From NCBI RefSeq assembly GCF_014873765.1, contig NZ_JADBGG010000011.1:54054-118053 (forward strand): a stretch of 64,000 nucleotides of DNA. The letters run 5' to 3'. The translations under genes and the position numbers were made by a program. Shown here piece after piece: positions 59,693 to 64,000 of the stretch (the stretch's first letter is position 1; each line of letters begins with the position of its first letter). The DNA is from Desulfomicrobium macestii. Its GTDB lineage: Bacteria > Desulfobacterota > Desulfovibrionia > Desulfovibrionales > Desulfomicrobiaceae. The notes under the pieces were generated by a model. It was not told the DNA's origin. It searched no databases and saw nothing but the letters and a program-made list of their open reading frames with translations.

Positions 59693-60724
59693 ATGGAGTA
59701 TTTGCTGATCGCCTGCTTCGGGGCCGCGCTTTTCGCCTTCATCTTCCTGAGCGGGCGCGTCCTGCCGAGCGAACGCTGGCAGATGATGGCCAGCGTGCCC
59801 CTGTTCAAGAATCCCGACGGCATGTGGCAGGCCCTCAACCTGACCTGGTACGGGGTGCTCAGCGCCCTGGCCTACACGCTGGCCACGGCCGTCGCCGTCG
59901 TGTTGCTGGGTTCGGTTGGCATGGGCATCCTTGGCCTTGTGCTCATGGTCGCAGGCATGCTCGGGCTGTGCATACCGGCGGCGAAGATCGTCGCCCGCCT
60001 CGTCGAAGGCAAGCCCAACACCCTGAGCGTGGGCGGGGCCGCCTTCGTGGGCATTGTCGTGGCTCCTTTCGTGGCCTCGGGCGTGGTCCGGCTGACCGGA
60101 AGCGGGGCGGTGCTGCCTGCGCTCGCGGCCCTGGCCATCGCCTATGCCGTGGGCGAGGGCGTGGGACGCCTGGCCTGCCTGAGCTTCGGCTGCTGTTACG
60201 GGCGTCCCGTCGACACCCTGGCCGAGCCCTGGAAGGGGATTTTCAGCCGCTGGAACGTCGTTTTTCACGGCGGAACCAAGAAAGCGGCCTACGCCCATGA
60301 TCTCTGCGGGCGCAGGCTGGTGCCCGTGCAGCTCATGACCGCCTATCTTTACTGCGCCGCCGCCTGTCTGGGGATGATCTTCTTCGCGGCCGGGAGCTTT
60401 TCGATGGCCATGATCGTGCCTCTGGTCGTGACCCAGGTCTGGCGCGTGCTGTCCGAGTTCTTTCGCGCCGATTATCGGGGCAGGCGAAAGATCTCCGCGT
60501 ACCAGATCATGGCCGGGGTGGGCGTTTTCTACGGACTTGTGCCGGCCCTTTTGCTGACCGCGTACGGCGCCGCCGTGAATTTCGGGCAAGGCCTCGCCGC
60601 CCTTTGGAACGTGCCGGTGCTGCTCCTTCTGCAGGGAGTCTTTCTGGTCGTGTTTCTCTACACGGGGCGCAGCTCCGTCACGGGTTCGAAGATCCGATTT
60701 TTTGTCAAGGAAGGGGAGATATAA
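59693..60724 (+). CDS. Lgt-like (prolipoprotein diacylglyceryl transferase family) membrane protein
   Basis: 343 residues from ATG 59693 (GGAG 6 nt upstream), with about seven to eight membrane helices. The Lgt-like signature GRLACLSFGCCYGRPVD lies near residue 156 (family: GRxGCFxxGCCYG). The rest departs from standard Lgt, and its N-terminal half is longer. It may move an acyl or diacylglyceryl group between a phospholipid and an unknown acceptor. It follows the decarboxylase-like gene by 34 nt. Confidence 0.72.
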   Translation: MEYLLIACFGAALFAFIFLSGRVLPSERWQMMASVPLFKNPDGMWQALNLTWYGVLSALAYTLATAVAVVLLGSVGMGILGLVLMVAGMLGLCIPAAKIVARLVEGKPNTLSVGGAAFVGIVVAPFVASGVVRLTGSGAVLPALAALAIAYAVGEGVGRLACLSFGCCYGRPVDTLAEPWKGIFSRWNVVFHGGTKKAAYAHDLCGRRLVPVQLMTAYLYCAAACLGMIFFAAGSFSMAMIVPLVVTQVWRVLSEFFRADYRGRRKISAYQIMAGVGVFYGLVPALLLTAYGAAVNFGQGLAALWNVPVLLLLQGVFLVVFLYTGRSSVTGSKIRFFVKEGEI

Positions 60725-61825
60725 GTGAGTGTCCTTTTTCGAGACAAAAGGGGATGGGTCCGCGGGCTCATCCTCTTTCTTTTCTGCCTTGGCGCGCGCC
60801 CGGCCACGGCCCTTGGTCCCCATGCGCCGCCGGATTTTGAGCGGGCCGTGGAGCACCTGTGCCGCGAGGTGCTTCACGGTCACGACCCGGACCCGGCCCG
60901 CATCGCGCCCATCATCGCCCATGTGCGCGCACACGGCGACACCTCGGGCGCGCTGCCAAGGTACTCGGACGCTCCCGGCGCATACCAGGGCTTTGCGATC
61001 GACATGCCCATGCAGCGCCTGCTGCGTTATCTCTACAACCCTGAAATTCCCCAGGAACTCATAAAGCCCTTTTCGATCCGCTCCTCGGTCTGGACCACAC
61101 AGGGCAGCGCCGAAGAGCAGCGGCGACTGTGGGCCGATCCCTGGCCGCCGGCCGGGACGGAAGTCGTGCGGGGCGAGCAGTACGATCGCACCACTGCGGA
61201 ACTGTCCACGGGCGGATGCTATGGAATGCAGCTGAAGCGGGCGCTTGTGTTCTTGCCGGACGACAAGGCGCTTTTGTCCGTGAGCGTGCAGCCGGGGCCG
61301 TCGGAAGTGGGCACCCGCGGCTATCTTGTGGGGCGCGACCAGGACAGCCGCTATGTCTATTCGGATGAGGAGGGATTGACCAAGACCGGGCTTGGCTGGG
61401 TCTCGTCCAGGATTCAGACCAATGTCTCCATCGGCGTCTATCTTGGTGAGGGCCGCGTGGTGCGCAGCGGCGTGTTTCAGTGGATGCGGGCGGGTTGGTC
61501 GGGCCTGTCGGTCGTCAAGGAGAGCCACATAAAGGCTTCGCTGGTGCGTTACCGGGAGCGCATCGGCGCGATCCTGCATGCTCCAGGCCTGCCCGCGCCC
61601 GAAGATCTGGAGGCGCTGTTCAGGGCGCTCGATGCAAAATCCGACGAGGAACTGCGCCGCGAGGCGCAGCCTATTGTGGCCGAATACATCGAGGCGGCCG
61701 AGCGGGACAGGAACAGGGCCGCGCTCAAAATCCTGAAGAACGACTACGCCCGGCGGCTTGATCGGGCGGAACTGATCGGGCTTTTGATGCGGGATCGGTT
61801 GGAGGATTCAGTCCGGCCACAGTAG
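60725..61825 (+). CDS. Exported protein of unknown function
   Basis: 366 residues from GTG 60725, directly abutting the previous stop. A signal peptide is present (GWVRGLILFLFCLGARPATALG). The mature part is not recognised; it contains STGGCYGMQLKRALVFLPDDKALLSVSVQPGPSEVGTRGYLVG near residue 160 and a charged helical tail. Periplasmic or envelope location is likely. Last gene of the run that starts at 56261. Confidence 0.62.
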   Translation: MSVLFRDKRGWVRGLILFLFCLGARPATALGPHAPPDFERAVEHLCREVLHGHDPDPARIAPIIAHVRAHGDTSGALPRYSDAPGAYQGFAIDMPMQRLLRYLYNPEIPQELIKPFSIRSSVWTTQGSAEEQRRLWADPWPPAGTEVVRGEQYDRTTAELSTGGCYGMQLKRALVFLPDDKALLSVSVQPGPSEVGTRGYLVGRDQDSRYVYSDEEGLTKTGLGWVSSRIQTNVSIGVYLGEGRVVRSGVFQWMRAGWSGLSVVKESHIKASLVRYRERIGAILHAPGLPAPEDLEALFRALDAKSDEELRREAQPIVAEYIEAAERDRNRAALKILKNDYARRLDRAELIGLLMRDRLEDSVRPQ

Positions 61826-61827
61826 GC

Positions 61828-62028
61828 TCATTCAGATTCGTTTTCGCGGGGCGCGCCGGTTTCCTGGCCCGCTCCGATCTTTTCCTTCCATCCCTTAAGG
61901 ACTTCCAGATAGGCGGCGAAACGCTGCCGGTCTTCCTCGTTTTCCGCCTCGCGGAGCTGGGTTTCGGCCTTGGCAATCAGAACTTCCAGATATTTCGGAT
62001 CGGTGAATCCGTGCAGGATGTGGCTCAT
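61828..62028 (-). CDS. Small hypothetical protein
   Basis: 66 residues from ATG 62028, overlapping the Lrp-type regulator stop (ATGA). Mostly one charged helix (PKYLEVLIAKAETQLREAENEEDRQRFAAYLEVLKGW). Not recognised. It ends two bases after the stop of the convergent exported protein gene. Co-expression with the regulator is likely. Confidence 0.6.
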   Translation of the reverse strand: MSHILHGFTDPKYLEVLIAKAETQLREAENEEDRQRFAAYLEVLKGWKEKIGAGQETGAPRENESE

Positions 62029-62498
62029 ATGATGTCTTCCCGGCGCTGCTGCACCCATTTGTTGATGGTTTCCAGATAAAGGAAGGTCTCGGTGTTCTGG
62101 ATGCCGCCAAGGGCCGACAGGTCGTCGACCAGAAAACGGCGCAGATCGCTGCGTGATGCAACGTGGATCTCGACCAGAAGGTCGAAGCGGCCCGAGACGT
62201 TGGACACGGACTGCACGCCGTCGAGGTTTGCGATGGCGCGCATGATCTGGGCATTGGCCCGCCCCTCAAGGCTGACTCCCACGGTGGCGGTCAGGCCGTC
62301 CTCGAAAAACATGGGATTCACCGACGCAGAGATGCGCAGATAGCCGCTTTTGAGCAGCCGTTCCGTGCGCAGCCGCACCGTGCCGTCGGATACGCCCAGC
62401 CGCTGGGCAATGTTCTTGTAGGATTCGCGCCCGTTTTCCTGCAGGGCCGCGATGATCCGGCGGTCCGTGTGGTCCAGGGTAATTTCTTTTTCGTTCAC
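62025..62498 (-). CDS. Lrp/AsnC-family transcriptional regulator
   Basis: 157 residues from GTG 62498, which has GGGAG 7 nt upstream; ATG 62522 is possible but lacks one. N-terminal helix-turn-helix (DRRIIAALQENGRESYKNIAQRLGVSDGTVRLRTERLLKSG) and C-terminal RAM ligand-binding domain (VSLEGRANAQIMRAIANLDGVQSVSNVSGRFDLLVEI). Divergent from kbl, whose promoter region has repeated boxes, so regulation of kbl is likely. Confidence 0.9.
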   Translation of the reverse strand: MNEKEITLDHTDRRIIAALQENGRESYKNIAQRLGVSDGTVRLRTERLLKSGYLRISASVNPMFFEDGLTATVGVSLEGRANAQIMRAIANLDGVQSVSNVSGRFDLLVEIHVASRSDLRRFLVDDLSALGGIQNTETFLYLETINKWVQQRREDII

Positions 62499-62574
62499 GT
62501 TCGTGCTCCCGCGTGAGCGCATACCGAAGTCTCGCCGCAAAGACAAAGCCCGTGCGGGTGGCTCCGGAATACGG

Positions 62575-62624
62575 TTGCCAATTGATTTATTCGTCAATAT
62601 ATTGCCAATTCATTCATTGCCAAG
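62575..62624. promoter_or_regulatory. Three TTGCCAA direct repeats between the Lrp-type regulator and kbl
   Basis: TTGCCAATT at 62575-62583 and 62602-62610, and TTGCCAAG at 62617-62624, in an AT-rich stretch. Spacings of 27 and 15 bp. Candidate operator for the adjacent regulator. Confidence 0.5.
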
Positions 62625-62675
62625 AAATTTTATGGCGATAAAATTACGCAAATCGAAATTCTACGGGGAGGCGGC

Positions 62676-63860
62676 ATGAAACGGATACTGGAAGATCTGG
62701 CGCGGCGGACGGAGGAATTGCGGGAAGGTGGGCTTTTCAAGGCCGAAAGGGTCATCACCTCGCCCCAGGGCGCGCGCATCACCGTGGCGGATGACCGCGC
62801 GGTGCTCAATTTCTGCGCCAACAACTATCTTGGCCTGGCCGGTGACAAGCGTCTGGTCGCGGCCGCGCACGAGGCCCTGGACCGCTACGGTTACGGCCTG
62901 TCCTCCGTGCGTTTCATCTGCGGCACCCAGGACGTGCACAAGGAGCTCGAAGAGCGCCTGTCCGAATTTCTGGGCACCGACGACACCATTCTTTACAGCT
63001 CCTGCTTCGACGCCAACGGCGGCCTCTTCGAGACCCTGCTCGGACCCGAGGACGCCGTCATCAGCGACGCCCTGAACCATGCCTCCATCATCGACGGGGT
63101 GCGGCTGTGCAAGGCCAAAAGGTTCCGGTACGCCAGCAACGACATGGCCGATCTGGAAACTCAGCTCAAGGACGCGGCGGATTGCCGCTATAAGCTCATC
63201 GTCACCGACGGGGTCTTCTCCATGGACGGCCACATCGCCGACCTGAAGGCCATCTGCGACCTGGCCGACAGGCATGACGCCCTGGTCATGGTCGATGACT
63301 CCCACGCCGTGGGCTTCATGGGCGAAAACGGGCGGGGCACGCACGAACACTGCGGGGTCATGGGTCGGGTGGACATCATCACCGGCACCCTGGGCAAGGC
63401 GTTGGGCGGAGCTTCCGGCGGCTACACCTCGGGTCGCAAGGAGATCGTCGAGTGGCTGCGGCAGCGTTCCAGACCATACCTCTTTTCCAACACCCTGGCA
63501 CCGGTCATTGCCGCCACATCGCTGGCCGTGCTGGACCTGATCCGTGACGAGCCCGGATTGCGCGTCAAACTGGAGGAGAACAGCCGCTACTTCCGGCAGG
63601 CCATGACCGAGGCCGGGTTTACTCTGGCTCCGGGCGAGCATCCCATCATCCCCGTCATGCTCGGCGATGCGGTGCTGGCCCAGCGCATGGCGTCGCGGAT
63701 GCTCGAAGAGGGCATCTACGTGGTCGGATTCAGCTTTCCGGTGGTGCCGCAGGGGAAAGCCAGGATACGCACCCAGATGAGCGCGGCGCATACGCGGGAA
63801 CAGCTGGAGATGGCCGTGGCGGCGTTTGTGAAGGTCGGGAAGGAACTGGGAGTGATTTGA
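62676..63860 (+). CDS. kbl: Glycine C-acetyltransferase (2-amino-3-ketobutyrate CoA ligase)
   Basis: 394 residues. Alpha-oxoamine synthase that joins glycine and acetyl-CoA or works in threonine breakdown. Family blocks: [71 protein letters not shown] and the PLP lysine in [14 protein letters not shown]. Kbl-type rather than BioF by the Thr in CGTQ and overall pattern. Threonine dehydrogenase may follow but is outside the window. Confidence 0.93.
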   Translation: MKRILEDLARRTEELREGGLFKAERVITSPQGARITVADDRAVLNFCANNYLGLAGDKRLVAAAHEALDRYGYGLSSVRFICGTQDVHKELEERLSEFLGTDDTILYSSCFDANGGLFETLLGPEDAVISDALNHASIIDGVRLCKAKRFRYASNDMADLETQLKDAADCRYKLIVTDGVFSMDGHIADLKAICDLADRHDALVMVDDSHAVGFMGENGRGTHEHCGVMGRVDIITGTLGKALGGASGGYTSGRKEIVEWLRQRSRPYLFSNTLAPVIAATSLAVLDLIRDEPGLRVKLEENSRYFRQAMTEAGFTLAPGEHPIIPVMLGDAVLAQRMASRMLEEGIYVVGFSFPVVPQGKARIRTQMSAAHTREQLEMAVAAFVKVGKELGVI

Positions 63861-64000
63861 GATGGTGAGGAGGTGGGCGGAAGGGGCTTTGCGGGTTGGC
63901 GGGACTGGATTGCCACAGAAAAAATGGACACAGACCGGGAGGTTAAGCCGCCCTGTTTCGCTGTCTCTGATAAAATGATTTTTCGAATGCCTCGGGACTC
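63861..64000. other. End of window, no gene recognised
   Basis: 140 bp after kbl; no convincing start, ribosome-binding site or hairpin seen. Confidence 0.5.

Overview
The window is a 64 kb piece of a GC-rich chromosome. Gene content points to a sulfate-reducing deltaproteobacterium of the Desulfovibrionales, possibly Desulfomicrobium (inference: no marker gene for exact placement is present). Support comes from a selenocysteine-containing SelD with its LysR-type partner, a four-subunit 2-oxoacid:ferredoxin oxidoreductase, the flagellar order motA-motB-motB-fliLMNOPQ, and a GAK-type gene cluster, a set I know mainly from this group. No rRNA, tRNA, CRISPR array, prophage or insertion sequence was seen.

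Layout. 1-3.9 kb: end of the ribosomal-protein operon (secY tail, map, rpmJ, rpsM, rpsK, rpsD, rpoA, rplQ) closed by a strong terminator. 3.9-7.4 kb: selenium unit, a LysR regulator, selD with an in-frame UGA at its catalytic position, and a 2Fe-2S/ASKHA protein, all with overlapping ends. 7.4-14.7 kb: housekeeping genes (DUF3568 lipoprotein, recJ, DUF2156 protein, topA, era, yggS). 14.7-20.5 kb: flagellar motor, switch and export genes. 20.5-33.2 kb: rlmB, an MltD-like LysM lytic transglycosylase, a PAS/GAF histidine kinase, an iron-dependent alcohol dehydrogenase, tag, aroE, the 2-oxoacid oxidoreductase operon, queA and bioA. 33.2-37.7 kb: a tandem duplication of an NhaD-like antiporter plus UspA pair. 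37.7-42.3 kb: a ZraPSR-like metal-stress system with a near-consensus sigma-54 promoter, a His-rich small protein and CbiX. The sensor kinase is cut by an in-frame UGA. 42.3-44 kb: a DksA/TraR-type protein and a PIN-PhoH ATPase.

The most interesting region is 44.1-61.8 kb. A PHP-glycosyltransferase fusion diverges from a compact operon of about ten genes: XXXCH protein, PHP-like protein, amphi-Trp protein, PhoU-APH kinase fusion, ATP-grasp enzyme, HprK-related kinase, CofD/YvcK-like protein, second amphi-Trp protein, HU-domain frame and radical SAM protein. The core matches what NCBIfam calls the GAK system, which as far as I know has no experimentally assigned function. Further on lie a DedA protein, two unrecognised proteins, a phosphatidylserine-decarboxylase-like enzyme, an Lgt-like membrane protein and an exported protein. 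In both divergent promoter regions I see 11-bp direct repeats built on CTGTCAC or its complement, the layout of Pho boxes. My reading is that this is a phosphate-starvation (PhoB) regulon locus combining the GAK enzymes with envelope-lipid remodelling functions. The repeats are visible in the sequence, whereas the regulon and its function are inference.

61.8-64 kb: a small hypothetical, an Lrp/AsnC regulator and kbl (glycine C-acetyltransferase), with repeated TTGCCAA boxes between the last two.
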